Shown here one piece after another: positions 46,521-58,871 of a stretch of 64,000 nt of DNA. The first letter of the stretch is position 1, and each line of letters opens with the position of its first letter. Source of the stretch: Cinnamomum chago. Its lineage: Eukaryota; Streptophyta; Magnoliopsida; Laurales; Lauraceae. Position numbers and translations under genes: made by a program. The notes under the pieces were generated by a model. It saw only the letters and a list, made by a program, of their open reading frames with translations, was not told the DNA's origin and ran no database searches. Where the stretch lies: assembly GCA_038049695.1 (NCBI GenBank), contig CP142452.1, positions 32,972,501 through 33,036,500 of the forward strand, given 5' to 3'.

Positions 46521-49080
46521 GTTTGTCCCGACCCCGGAACGGATCCCCGGGCCCGCAACGTGTTGATTGCGTGCGTTGTTTTCCCACAGGTTTCCGCGGT
46601 GAGGATTCACGAAGCACGCGGAATCTGTCTCACACGATCAAGTTTGCGGATGCGTGTAGCAAATCACATCACGATAAGCACTAATAGATTTTTAAGTGCA
46701 ATGACAATTAATATCAAGACATAGTATCAAAAGGAAGGAGTTAATATGGCATTCCCATCATAATTCAAGTTACGAGACTACACAAAGTAAGTTAAGTTTT
46801 TGTTACATCCCATAAGAGGCCAATACAGGCCAATACAATTCTCAAAATGATAAAAGAACCCCAAGATAAAATGACGAACTCAAGAACCCGCCCGAAGTCT
46901 AGTTGACATCGTCGGGCTGCCACTCTCTAACTGGGATTGGCTCAAAAGCCTCCTCCGGACGCTCCTCCTCAAAGGCAACGTCACCTGCACCTGGGCACCA
47001 AAAAACATGGGTCAAACACAACGGTTTGGCAGGTAACCAATTTAGGTGCAAGCATGAAACAATAAACGTTTTAAGAAAACATATAAGCAAATCCCTGATT
47101 AGAAATACTATAATGACTGAGATACATTTTCGAGAATATAAATAAAGCTGAGATACTAAAACAAAATAGCATGAGTACATATAATATCATGAATAGCTAC
47201 AATCCACAAAGAGCCCATCATTTCTCTATCATATATAATGAAAAGAGCAAGCACGCACGACAAGCATGATATACATAATATAATCACGACACAACTCACA
47301 TATACGGGGATTTCCGGCCGCGAAACCGGACACGCACGATGTGTAATAAATACACGACCAGTCTGCAGATAGTCCACATGTTTAAGGACCCCCAGACAGT
47401 GAATCAAACTGAAAGGGCAGTCCAAGCTCAGTGGTGTTCACTTAATTCATGAATGCACAAAACACGCGAAACACCATCAAAACATGCCGAGATAAAAAGG
47501 GGGAAGTCACTTATCAAAACACGTTGAACACGACTAGCAAAAGGCATAATTAATATGCATAACACGCTTAGGAAGTGATCCATTTTTTTCTTGAAACAAT
47601 TCTTCAAAACGAGCTTATACTTGAAATCCAGAATGAGTACACGATGGTACTTATCGTACCAAGACGGAAATCCAAATACGAAGTCTGTCAAGCATGTGTT
47701 AAGGCTATTAATTGACCTTTGTGTAATTGGGACCCCAAATGTCAAAAATATGCATAGATTGGTGTCCCCGAAGTTGGGTTGCATTTCAAAGTTCCATTTG
47801 CACAATGTCAAGCCAAAACCCTTAACATAGTCTAGTTTTTACAACTTTCAAGAAATACATAAATGGAACCATTCTTTATCCTGAATCTGGCAGGTTTGTT
47901 CGAGCGGAATTGACACTTCGCTCGAGGGGACCATAAGGTCGCTCGGGCGGACAGTTCTCTGCCTTGCCCCAGATCAGACAGTGGGCAGTTCGTTCGAGCG
48001 GACCATAAGGTCACTCGAGCGGACAGCTCTCTGTCTGCGCTCGGACCAAACAGTGGCCTGGTCGCTTGAGTGGACCCAATGGTCGCTCGAGCAGACAGGC
48101 TCCTGCCTGTGCTAGCTGAGTGCAGAAAACCCATTTCTCTTATACAACTTCCAATACATTTCTCCCCTTCTTCTCATCATTAAGCCACAATCAATCCCTT
48201 GAGCCTTCATGCTCACCAAGGGTTCATTTCTTCACAATTTCAACATTCAATCCAATGAAAACATGAGCAAGAAGCTTATAAACAAGTTTATATGCAAAAT
48301 TTCTAGAACAACAATGAAATCTAAAATACACATGCAACATTGAACCTATAGAGATTACTTGCCTTGCCCAAATGCTAAACACTCCTCTTCAAGCACTCTT
48401 ACTCAAAAGCTAAGCCAACACTACAAGAATCCCAAAGAAATCCATTCAAAACTCCACAAAAATGAAAACATGAAACCCATTTTCACAAAAGGGTTTGCAA
48501 TATGAAAAACAAGGTCTTTAAGAACCAAAAAGACTTTATGAAAAATATGGGTTGAAGCTCTTACCTAGAAATGGCCAAACAAGAAGAGATGAAGAAAATG
48601 TAGAGCTTGTCCCACAAGAAACTCCAAGAAATTTATACCAATAGAAAGCTTGCAAGGAGAGGAAGAAGATGATGGCCTTGGAATTCTCTTTGGAGATCTC
48701 TAGCTAGGGCATGCAAGAGGAATGAAGTGGAAGGGAAAAAGGGATTTTCAGCCCTAGGTTAGGAAAGTTGCAGGATTTTGGGAAAGTGAATGAAAATGAG
48801 AGGAAGATAAAGCTTAAGTAATGCCAATGGGCCCAATGAACCTAATCCTTGGATTGACAAAAACATGATCATGCGGGCCTCGAATGAATTCGACGAAGAA
48901 GGATAAAACGATCCTCGAAATATCTAGTTTCCAAACAGTATATTTTTGACATGGTTTTGAGATCTCTAAAATTGTGTCCAGATTTGTGTAAAAAGACCAC
49001 TTTACCCTTTTTGGGCCAAAACTTGGGTTTTCGGGCTTCAAACATGAATGGGCTGAAGACGAAAGTTGTAACACATAGTC
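46521..49080 (-). repeat. LTR-like remnant (Ty3/gypsy, chromovirus-like)
   Basis: On the + axis it opens TGTTTGTCCCGACCCCGG, the complement of a typical GC-rich LTR end. On minus an acidic reading-frame tail (AFEEERPEEAFEPIPV, then REWQPDDVN and a stop near 46900) resembles the tail near 27.7 kb. A cluster of CGCTCGAGCG-like palindromes lies at 47898-48100. A GA-rich stretch follows near 48600-48750. The right end was not established. It is probably a solo or truncated LTR. Confidence 0.4.
47898..48100. repeat. Cluster of CTCGAG-centred palindromic words
   Basis: CTCGAG occurs exactly at 47921, 48014 and 48086. Variants of GGTCGCTCGAGCGGAC (with TTCGAG, CTTGAG, CTCGGG) lie between. CCATAAGGTC and GGACAG(T/C)TCTCTG words repeat alongside, giving an irregular ~70-bp period. 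Confidence 0.75.
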
Positions 49081-49533
49081 AAATCTCTCTAGGGCTTATC
49101 TATATATATGGTTTTCCGGTCCTCTTTCTTAATTTACAAGATCTGAAAAGTAACCATCAACTTCAAGCATATTGGAGTGGGTGATAAGGGAGATAGGAGA
49201 AAACCCTATTTGAGAAAAGAATTCCGCTCATCATCAAGATCATGGCGCATGGTACGCTTTTATTATTTGAGATTATATATTGTTTAATGCATAAATCTAG
49301 ATCCATAGGTTTGATTTATCTTACAAATCATATTCGATATTACACCTGAATGATCTATTGCACCTGATCAATAACATAAAATTTGTAGACTTGTTAAATC
49401 TCTGACTTAAAATATGCTTTTAAATAGCGGCATGAGTAGTTTGACCAAGTGTCGATACCTGATGATTTTAGAGTCAATGAATTGGATAAATGTATTTACT
49501 TTAAATGTGTTGAGAATAAGTGGATGATATATT
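49081..49533. other. Intergenic DNA, no gene
   Basis: AT-rich, ending in the ATATT target site (49529-49533) of the solo LTR. Nothing is recognised. Confidence 0.45.
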
Positions 49534-51270
49534 TGAAAGTCCTGGGATCCTAACCCTAGAGAGGGGGGGGTGAATAGGGTGAGCTACAATATATGACCAA
49601 TTATGACAAATTTTAACTTCTTAAAAATAAACTAGTCACAAGTGATGATAAACAAACAAAATGCGGAAGCTAAAAAGAATCACCACAACACATTCACCAC
49701 CACACAATGATTTATAGTGGTTCGGCCTCGATGCCTACATCCACTACCGGCTTGTGATCTAATCACCCCACCGGATTTCCACTATCTATGCTTTTCAATA
49801 GGCTAATCAATAACCTTTACAATGTTGTTTTTCTAGGCTAAACAACAACCTTTACAAGATGTTTTTCTAGGCTAAGCAATAACCTTTACACAATGCTTTT
49901 CTTAGGCTAAGCTTTTACAAGAAAAAGATTTCTCTTAAAGAAGTGTCTACAAAAACACTCAAAGAGAAACAATTTAAGCTCAATATATTTGCCTCTAAAA
50001 TAGGCTGATATGAAAGTGAAAAACTAACTCACACAAACACTAAATGAATGCAAAGATGTATGCTCATGATGTGTGTGTGTGATAACTTCAATCAAGTTAA
50101 AAACAAAGCTCAATTAATATATGCTTAAAGCATTTCAAAGTTTAAGGCACATAAAAGATTTGATTGAAGTTTAATGCAAATCACATGTATGAATATCAAC
50201 TTGTTAATGATATGAAAAATCAAAGACTCACAAGTTGTATGAAAATGACTAACTTAAAACATGTGATGCATATACAATGTTGTTTTCAAAACTAAACAAA
50301 TTTGACTAAGGTTTAAATGAATGAAAACAACAAAGAAAGTTTCAACGAAGTAAATGAATTATGCTATAAAAGAAATCAAAGATTTAGGCTAAGTATGATT
50401 AATGAAGATTTTAAAACAAACCTTGGTTTGAAATCAAAGTGAAGAATCCAATCCAACTTAGATCAAAGATTAAAATAAGAATGGATTCAACACATCATAG
50501 TTATCATGCTAAAAGTCATTTACCAATAATTTAAACAAAGCATATAACATATGATAAATAAAAGTAAAGCTTACTTAGAGATTTAACTTCATTAATCCAA
50601 GTTTTAGCTTCACAAATGACCCCTTGGTCTCTCTTAGTTCATCCCCTTTATCTTGTCTCCAAACACTTCAAAGATGGCTTAAAAATCTCTAACTTTGGTA
50701 AGGGAATGAACTTCATTTTATACCTAAAAAGTGGGTTTCTGCGAGTGCCCGATCGACCTGGTATAGAGCCCGGTCGACCAGGCAACAAACGGTCAGAAAA
50801 ATGACCGTTGGAAAAGCCAACGGCTCTTTGCCACGGTCGACCGTGCAGTGTGGTCAGTCGACCGGGTCCCCTGAGCCGATCGATTGAGCCCACTGCGGGT
50901 CAACCTAGGCCTGGGACCAAAATTCCCTAAAATTGTATTTTTCAAAGAGATTTCTTGTGGGAACTTTTGGGCCATTAAATCAAACTAGGAATCATGATTT
51001 AAATCAAACTAAGAGGGTTAAAATCATGAAACACAAAAAGCCTAAAATGATTTGAAAGATTTAAAACATAGGCTAGCTTGACTTATAAAAAATCTTTTCA
51101 AATAAAAATGCATCCAAGTTTAAAATCAAAACATGCATAAATCAATATTTCTAACAATGCATGTGTAAATCAAGATTTCAACTTTTTCTAAACCAATGCA
51201 TGTGTGAAAATTCAAATGATGCTAGAATGATAATGCATCCATCAAATTACAATACACAAAATTCCTAACA
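49534..51270 (-). mobile_element. SIRE-type Ty1/copia solo LTR
   Basis: On + it reads TGAAAG...CCTAACA, so on minus TGTTAGG...CTTTCA. This matches the LTR family at 53097-54403 and 58872-60457 in the C-tract/TCTAGGGTTAGGATCC end, the GTGGTTCGGCCTCGATGCC block and a GTCGAC cluster. ATATT at 49529-49533 and 51271-51275 is a perfect 5-bp target duplication, and no internal domain is present. It is therefore the product of LTR-LTR recombination. At about 1.74 kb it is slightly longer than the 3' LTR of the neighbouring copy. Confidence 0.93.
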
Positions 51271-51275
51271 ATATT

Positions 51276-52640
51276 GAATGACTTAAAATCAGTAAAGAAC
51301 ACTAAGAGGTTTGTTTGTTTAAATTTTGACATAAAGGACATTTCCACCCCAGAAAAATGCGAATGTGGATTAGTGCTACAATTTGAAGAATATAGAGAAA
51401 ACATAAGAAGAAATAAGTTTGCATGGGAAGAAATCTAAAATGCGCTTTCATTTGTTGTTTTTATTTTTAAGTGGGTTCTACATTCCTCCCCTCCCGTGTG
51501 CAAGCTGCTTATATGCACTCTCTGTTTTAGAACTCTCCTGTTTGGCTAAAGTGATTGAATGCCAAAGAAAATATATAGAAATAAATAAAAATTTCGAAAA
51601 AAAAAATATAGGGGAATGTCGGGCAATGCTTAGCTGGGCCAGCAGCCTGTTCTAGAAAGGCAGGTTGGTTGGCTGTCATTTACAGGCCTTTATCTTCTTC
51701 TTTTTTCTTTTGAAGTCATTGGACAACACCTCAATGAACTTTTCTAAGTGTTGTCAGACTCAGAGTGTGGAGGTAGATGAGTATAAATGTCCTCTAGGCA
51801 ATATTTGTAGCCTATCACTCATTTTTCCGAGAACACGAAGTGCGAATTCTAGGGGAGTTGCTAGTTTTTTGTATCAATGGAGAGAATCCAAGGTTGTGAT
51901 GCTCCAGGGGCATTGTATGACAGATCAGAATGATGAACAAGACAGGGTCAAGGATCCCATTCCTCCTTAGGTGAGGAAAACAAAGAAAGTCCTAGAAAAC
52001 TAACTGGTTTTGGATGAATCAAAGGTTTGTCATGACTTAACGTGCTATTTTGAGTCCTTCAGTTGTGTTCACAAAGGTTCAATACCTTATGTTGAAGTTT
52101 GAGGGTGCTAGACAGAGTTTTATAGAGTTTCCTCATTGCTTCCGAAGTTGCCGGAGTCTGTACAGAGTTTGGGGTGAAGTAGTGATGATGATCGATCTCT
52201 TAGGACTCCTATTTATAGCCTTCCAAGGGTTGGAAATAGTTACTAGAGTGGAGGAAGAGGAGAAAATGGAGAAAGTGGGTGATCGGCTCGCTTGTTCGTT
52301 TGTAGGACTACCGGGGTCAGTAGATGTGAGAATCCGTGGGGTCAAATCCTTTCGTAACCGGAGACAATGCGAACATCTACTTTTTGTACGGGTATGCTAG
52401 ATTTTTCACTCTACTTGGAAAAAACAAGCAGTGGTCTGTGGATACACCTTCACAAGTAGAAAAGAAAATTAATTTTTTCTCAACTTTCATTCCACACGTG
52501 TTAAGAAAAGAGACATGATTTGAATTTTGATGCCGTGAAAGGCAATTTTCATTTATTCTCCATGAAAGGCGATGTTTTTTTTCCATTAAAGATGATTTAC
52601 AATTCTTATAAAAAAGAAAAGACAAGAGTTGCTATTTTTA
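51276..52640. other. Intergenic DNA, nothing identified
   Basis: A TATA-like word on minus (GGCTATAAATAGGAG, about 52205-52219) might be a leftover LTR promoter. Two short overlapping open frames near 51.7 and 52.2 kb have no family resemblance. Confidence 0.4.
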
Positions 52641-53096
52641 TCTCTCTTTAAAAAATACAAAATATAATGAAAAGGAAGAAAGGGAAATCTAACTTCACAG
52701 GAGAAAAAAGGCCTTTGGGGTGGGGGATAGGGGGGTGGCCCCCTAAGGGACTTTGGTCACCTTGTAATGGTGGTCGCTATGAAGATTCTTCAACGGAGGA
52801 GAGATCGTTGTTGGAGTGTCGCAAGAACGATGTAGAGTATTTTTCTAAGATTTGCATGTTGTTTTTTTTCCATCACTGAAATGTGGAATTGGCCTCCTTT
52901 TATAGGCTTTTGGTGGCCATGGAGGGAGTTTATGGGTTTTAAATGCATTAATTGCATTAATGCACCTTGATGTGAGGAGTTACACATTTTCATTTATATT
53001 TTTATAACTTCTTTTGCAACTCCTTTTTCTTGAGTCTTTGATTGGCCATTGGAGGATAATGGGCCTTTAATTGGCCTTTAATTTTGCAACTCCTTA
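52641..53096. repeat. LTR-like flank left of the SIRE-type element
   Basis: It contains a minus-strand TATA-like word (GCCTATAAAAGGAGG, about 52891-52905) and an inverted GGAGTTAC/GCAACTCC pair (52975-53095). Similar GGAGTTAC...GTAACTCCTTTTTCTTGG sequence lies just right of the element (60476-60625). The element may therefore sit in, or between, copies of another repeat. Confidence 0.4.
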
Positions 53097-54403
53097 TGCT
53101 TAAATCACACTGGCCTTGAGTTCCAAGTTTCATCTTTGGATTTTTGAAAACTCTGCAGGAACTCATCCCAGGCCAGTTTGGTCGGTCGACCGATCCCTGT
53201 GCCCGGTCGACCGGCCCAACTGACTGCTGGGAAAACAGCCAGTGTACCCGGTCAACCAAGCCATGCCCAGGTCGACCGGGTAACTAGCCATTGGGCCAAT
53301 ATGACCGTTGGGCCAGGTCGACCCGGGGGTCATGGGGTCGACCGGGCCAACTAGCCGTTGGACTGTTTTTTGCTTAAAAGTCCATTCCATTCCTTTCTTT
53401 TAAGAGGCTTGTTGAGTGAACTTTTGAAAACCATTTTTGAAGCCTAAGGAAGAGGAATGAGTTGATAAGGCTAGAGGGTCAATGGAAATCCAAAATGCTT
53501 GAGACAAAGGTATATCTTTCAAGTTAAGACTTGGTTTCCTTTCCAATTGAAATCAATGCATGTTTAACTCTTTGTATTTTCATATATGCATGATTTCTAG
53601 CTTTAAAAGAGATGTTTAGCAAACACAATATCATCTTTGGAAAATTAGATTGCTTTGCAAACATTCTTTTCTAAATCACATATGCTCTTAGTAGTTAATC
53701 TTCTTACAACTTGTTTAGTACTTTCTTTCAAGTAGCTTGAACTTTTCTTGTGATTAGCATATAACTTCAATCATCATTTTCTGAGCTTAGATTTTAAAAT
53801 GCATCAAGCATTCATTTTAGAATTTGATTGAAGTAAACATTCATACACTTTGTGCATACACTTTAGCAAATTGTTGTGTATGTTTGTACATTAATTTTCA
53901 CTTTCATATCAGCCTATTTAAGAGACATTGTTTATTGAGCTTAAATTGTATCTCTTAGAGTGTTTTTGTATAGACACCTTCTTAGAGAAATCCTTCTTGT
54001 GTAAAGGTTATTGCTTAGCCTAAGAAAAGCACATTGTAAAGGTTATTGCTTAGCCTTGGAAAATCATCTTGTAAAGGTTGTTGTTTAGCCTAGAAAAACA
54101 ACATTGTAAAGGTTATTGCTTAGCCTATTAAAAAGCATAGTTAGTGGAAATCCGGTGGGGTGATTGGATCGCAAGCCGGTAGTGGATGTAGGCATTGAGG
54201 CCGAACCACTATAAACCTTTGTGTTATGGTGTATGCTTGTGGTGATTTCTTTTGTTAGCTTCCGCATCTTGTTTGGTAAATCAGCACTTGTGAATAGTTT
54301 ACTTTAAAGAAATTAAAATTGGTTAAAATTGGTCATTATTGAAGCTCACCCTATTCACCCCCCCCCCCCCCCCCCGTCTAGGGTTAGGATCCCTGGACTT
54401 TCA
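53097..54403 (+). repeat. SIRE-type left (5') LTR, partial
   Basis: Homology with 59142-60457 begins at ATGCTTAAATCACAC. It ends at a C-tract, GTCTAGGGTTAGGATCC and ...CTTTCA before the primer site. GTCGAC occurs five times between 53185 and 53342. Confidence 0.9.
53185..53342. repeat. GTCGAC palindrome cluster, left LTR
   Basis: Exact GTCGAC occurs at 53185, 53206, 53271, 53317 and 53337, mostly inside CCGGTCGACCGG-like words. A GGTCAACC variant also lies there. Five exact copies in 158 bases compares with a chance rate of about one per 4 kb. Confidence 0.9.
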
Positions 54404-54405
54404 AT

Positions 54406-54418
54406 TGGTATCAGAGCC
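54406..54418 (+). promoter_or_regulatory. SIRE-type primer-binding site
   Basis: TGGTATCAGAGCC is complementary to the 3' end of initiator tRNA-Met and lies two bases inside the LTR end. This is the usual primer site of plant copia elements. Confidence 0.9.
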
Positions 54419-54503
54419 TCGTGCTCTATATTAGGATCAAGTGTTTTTGGAACTCTTGATTAGGTGTAAAAACCTTGAGTCATAATCCTAGTTTTGTGTT
54501 TGA

Positions 54504-55910
54504 ATGAATACTATTAAAGTGGATTCCACTAAGTTATATTGTTTAGACTTTTGTGTAGATTCTTCTAGACCTCTCTTTCTTCCATCTACTGGAGATTCAA
54601 ACCTTCAAATAAATGAATCTCAATGTGACTTAAAAGAAGAAGAATATGATGAAGATGATCTTCAACAAGCCTATGAAGAATTATATACATTATCTATAGA
54701 GCTTAATAAGAAAAACAAAAGATTAAGAGAATAATAAAAAAGGCTAAACAAAGAATTAGTCTCTTCAAAAGATGAACTTAGAGAGAAAGAAGAAGTCATA
54801 CAATGTTTAGACTCTAAGTTTATGATCTCTTTACATAACCTATCCAAAATCAAAGATGAATTAAATGAGATTAAGATAAGTTATGATGAGTTTAATAAAG
54901 AAAATTTAAAACTAAGAGATCAATTAAAAAGGCTAGACAAAGACATTATCAATTTAGAATCCAAGTTGACAATTTCCAAGGAAAACTTGTCTAATAATCA
55001 AAGTAATTTAAAAACCTTAGAACTTGGATCTAATGTTGTTAATGAACTTAAAATCAAATTAAAACTTGCCCATGAAGAACTAAACAACTATAAGGAAATT
55101 GAAAATGATTTATTAAAAGTCAAAAATGAAAATTCAATCCTTATAAACAAAGTCACTCAACTTGAAGGTTACAAACAAAAGTATGAGTGCAAATTTACCC
55201 AAGGAGAAGAGAAATTTGAAAAACTATTTAGATTGGGTAAATCTCAAAGAGATAGGACGGGTCTTGGATTTGATAAGTATACTTCACATGGCCCTAAATT
55301 CACCAACACTTTTGCGAAAGGTGAGTCCTCCTTCTCTAGCACTCTTTCTCCTAGGCCCAAAACTAAATGTCATTATTGTGGTAAGGAAGGGCATTTCAAA
55401 TTTGAGTGCAAATTAAGGAAAAGTCATATGTCTAAACCCATCTTTGAACCTAAGAAAATCAAATCTAATTCTATGAAGGGTAAGACTTTGAATTCCAAGG
55501 AAGACTCTAAGAAATTCAAACAAGTTAAAACAATTAAAAAAGAGTCATCCAAGATAGACTTTAAAAAGACTAATAGTCAAAATAAATCTATCAAAAAGAA
55601 ACTTCTCACCTTACCTCCTTTAACCTTAGAAATGAAAGAATTCTTGAAAAAGTTTGAAAAGTTAAATTTAAAGATCAAAAGGCAAAAAGAGGGAGGAAAA
55701 GCTAAAAGAAATGAGAAGAATAAAAAGAAAATGAAACACCAACTTCCAAAGACTAATCATCAATCTAAAATAGTCAAACCTCAAAGATTTGATGTCAAAT
55801 CTAAAAGAATTCAATCCTTATCTCCTCTAGTTGGTGGAAATTTTAAAATAGTCTCCAAAGCCCAAGACCTTAGATGGATACCTAAGGTTAGACCTTTAGA
55901 AGATTACTAA
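54504..55910 (+). pseudogene. SIRE-type gag-like segment with zinc knuckle
   Basis: The stretch is Lys/Glu/Asn-rich and strongly predicted to be coiled coil over its first two thirds. It then shows a CCHC zinc knuckle, CHYCGKEGHFKFEC (about 55369-55410), and a long Lys-rich tail (KKFEKLNLKIKRQK). It ends with QDLRWIPKVRPLEDY, which resembles the gag end of SIRE elements. In life gag binds element RNA. Only part of the usual gag is present, so it counts as a fossil segment. Confidence 0.8.
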
Positions 55911-56915
55911 GGCTTTTTAGATAGATAGGACCAACCTTTTCTCATAGTTATATGTCTAGTTGGTCTTATATCTAGTTCCTTATACTCTCTTACTATCTCT
56001 TTAGCTTTTAGATTCATTTGGTTGAGTATTGTTTGTTGAAAATGCATCTTGAACTTAAAATGGAATTTTAAGATTAAATGCATGATTTTGATCAATTTGA
56101 TTTGAAAAAGCTTTTAAAAGTTATACATTCTCAATCAATTGATTTGTTTTTCAAAATTGTTTATTTTTTGAATGAATTCATAGTAAAATCTTAGTTTCGT
56201 CAAATTTAAATGATTTTGAAAAATGTCTTTTGTCTTACAAGTCTACTTTTCTTCAAAAGGAATTTTTTAGAATTTAGTTTGTAAAAATCTCTTTTCTAAA
56301 ACTTTTTAGCTTGTATGATAGACCCATCCTCCTTCAGGCCTGTTTTCTCTGAGCCTGTTCAGAAACTCAGTAGCCCAAGTTAGCTCGGTCGACCGGGCTA
56401 AGTGGCCGGTCGACCAAGCCTGCGCTACCCAGCAACTTAAAACGTTGCGCTGGGTCTATTCTGTTTCAAACAGAATTTCCCTCCATCTGTGCAGGTCGAC
56501 AGCAGCAGTGCCCGGTTGCCATTTTTTTTTCTCCTCTGTCTTTTCTTCCTGGAATCAATCCAATCTTCAAGGACTTGTTCTCCCATCTTCTTGATCTTCC
56601 TCATCTTCTTCACTGTTTAGGCGTCCCATTCACTGTGCACCATCAACCTCCCACTATCTCTCCCAACCTCTGTCTTGTCTATCTCTGTTTGACTGTTTCT
56701 GTTTTTTTTTTTTCATGGTGTTTGTGTTTTCTTCTTTGTTTTAGGATCTTTTGTAGTTTGTGTGACTCTCTCTGTAATTCTCTCAGCTCCAAATTCTGCA
56801 CACCAAGTGTTTGACAATCTGCCTGAACCACTTCTGCATTCTATTAGCAGTTGTTGTGCCCCATTTTTCAGCCTTTGTTCATTCTTGAGCATCCTTCTCT
56901 TTAAAATTTTCAAAT
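55911..56915 (+). other. Non-coding internal part of the SIRE-type element
   Basis: No pol domain is recognisable. GTCGAC occurs at 56388, 56409 and 56495 in GGTCGACCGGGC-like words, the same motif as in the element's LTRs. A pyrimidine-rich leader (56520-56720) precedes the env-like segment. Confidence 0.6.
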
Positions 56916-58085
56916 ATGGCTTGCACAAAGCAAACATTTAGGAGGGAAAGTAAGAGATCCAAGACCGGACATGCTTCATCTTCCCATAGATCTCCCTCCA
57001 CTTCTCCTGAACTTGGCCCTCCTCCAGAGATTAAATTCAACCCAATTCATTCTCCATCTTCAGTTGTCAAATCTTTTCGAAGCAAAGGAATTATTGTTGA
57101 GAAGTTTTGTGTTGTAAAAGATCTTGTGGACTACAGTGTCCCGGCCATTCTAGAAGCCATTGGATGGGATAACATCCTTATTTGGAGTGGAAAATCTTAT
57201 GCTTTCTCCGTCCATGGCCTTTATGAATCTATATGTGCCTCTACTGCAAATTCATTTACTATTAGATTTCTTCATGGTGAAGAGGTGGTCGCCATAGACT
57301 TGATCTCCTCCATCTTAGGCATCCCTAGGTCTAATGGTCCTAGATTCATCTCAAATGTCCTTCTTTTTTATGAGAGAGAGTCAGTCACCAGTGCTCTATG
57401 TGGCAAGCCTGAAGAATGGTCTGCCAAGAACTGTCTCTAAGCCTCTTCGATGATTCCCTCCCTTCGCATCATTCACATTATCTTCACTCACTCCATTTAC
57501 CCGAGGAAAGGGAATCGAACTGAAGTGACTCCGTACATGGCGAATATCCTTCATAATGTGATTACCGGAGTGCCTATGTGTCTTCCTTCGATCATCATGC
57601 ACCATATCATCCGGGTTATCACTGGCTCCCAGCCGTGTGTTGCTCCTTTCGGGTTTCTTATCACTGAGATTGCCCGTTCTTTTGGTGTGATCCCTCCTAC
57701 TTCCGAGAGACCTGAGCCAACCACAGTTTTCAACAAAATGAACATTCTCTTGATGAGGCTACCTCCACCACCACGAGCAAACCCAGTTGCAGAAGGAGAT
57801 GCAGAGTTAGAGGCTGCAGAGACAGAGGCTGCTGATCCAGTACTTGGTCAGCCTGTTCAGCCAGAGCATCAGCCACGTCAGCCCCAGCCCCCTCCTCAGC
57901 GTACTATGGAGGAGCGCATGTCGTCTATGGAGCAAGTGGTTGCTACCCTGGTTAATGAGTTTCATGAATTTAGACAAGAGGTCTCACGGAAGATGAGCAA
58001 GACATTGAAGTATCTCTCGAACATCTTCAAGAGCTGCAGGTGCCATGATGATGTTATGCCTCCGTCACCTCCAGACTCTTCTTAG
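56916..58085 (+). pseudogene. SIRE-type env-like accessory segment
   Basis: It starts MACTKQTFRRESKRSKTGHA, a basic leader. A globular part follows with VVKSFRSKGIIVEKF, AYSFHG-like words and VVAIDLISSILGIPRSNGPRF. A second open stretch (57450-58085) shows ANILHNVITGVPMCLPSI and FLITEIARSFGVIPP, then a Pro/Gln-rich linker and a helical end (MEERMSSMEQVVATLVNEF). The 'I..ILGIP' core recalls the Athila accessory ORF at 3318-4536 and the plant 'putative transposon protein' family. The position after gag/pol and before the 3' LTR fits the SIRE env-like ORF. The segment is interrupted. Confidence 0.65.
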
Positions 58086-58871
58086 ATCATTAGGAGGGTT
58101 TTCATCTTTTTGTGGGGATTGTTTTGGGTAGCGATACATTGTTTTTCACTTGATGTATTCTTTATCTATCAACTGACTTGTTTTGATTACTGACCATAAT
58201 CTTTTGTTTATGAAATGGTCAAGTATTTAATGTGTTCTGTACTGAACTTCTCTTGTTAAATCAATGAAATTATAGTTTCACATTTCATCTCTTTCCCTCT
58301 TGTTATATTTCTCTTGATGGATGTTTATGTTACTTTGAAGCTTTATATTGATAAATCAATTCATATATGTTATCTTAGCTTCATTCAAACAATGGATAGA
58401 AAAAACTATATACATGATAACCTGTTCCGCATTACATTTGTATTCTAATTTGGTAACAGGTGCTACTGAAACATATTTGTTTTCTTATGTATACAAGTTC
58501 CTTTGCAATTCGATGTCAAAGGGGGAGAAAAAGAACAGATCTATCATATGTCAAAGAGGGAGAGAAGATTAGAAGATCTAATGATCAGTCAAAGAAGATC
58601 AAACAAAGGGGGAGAGAAGACCAGATCTAACTAAGGGGGAGATCTGTTTCAAGAACTAAAGGGAAGATCGCTTGGATACGAAGAGCAAGGTAGAGCTCTA
58701 ACCAAGAGGGAGAAATCATCTTGGAAAGATTAAAGTTAAAAGCTCTCGACGAATCGGTCATACGGTCGAAGCTACATTCAAGAGATTTCTAGAACAGAGC
58801 TGTTAAGAAGAACCAAAGTCCTAGAAGTGTTGTGATCATATTAGTTGCCATCAAATTGCAAAGGGGGAGAT
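58086..58871 (+). other. SIRE-type 3' untranslated part and polypurine tract
   Basis: It contains several GGGGGAGA(A) words (58518-58870), as is common in SIRE elements before the 3' LTR. The last, AAGGGGGAGAT at 58861-58871, abuts the LTR and is the likely polypurine tract. Confidence 0.75.
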
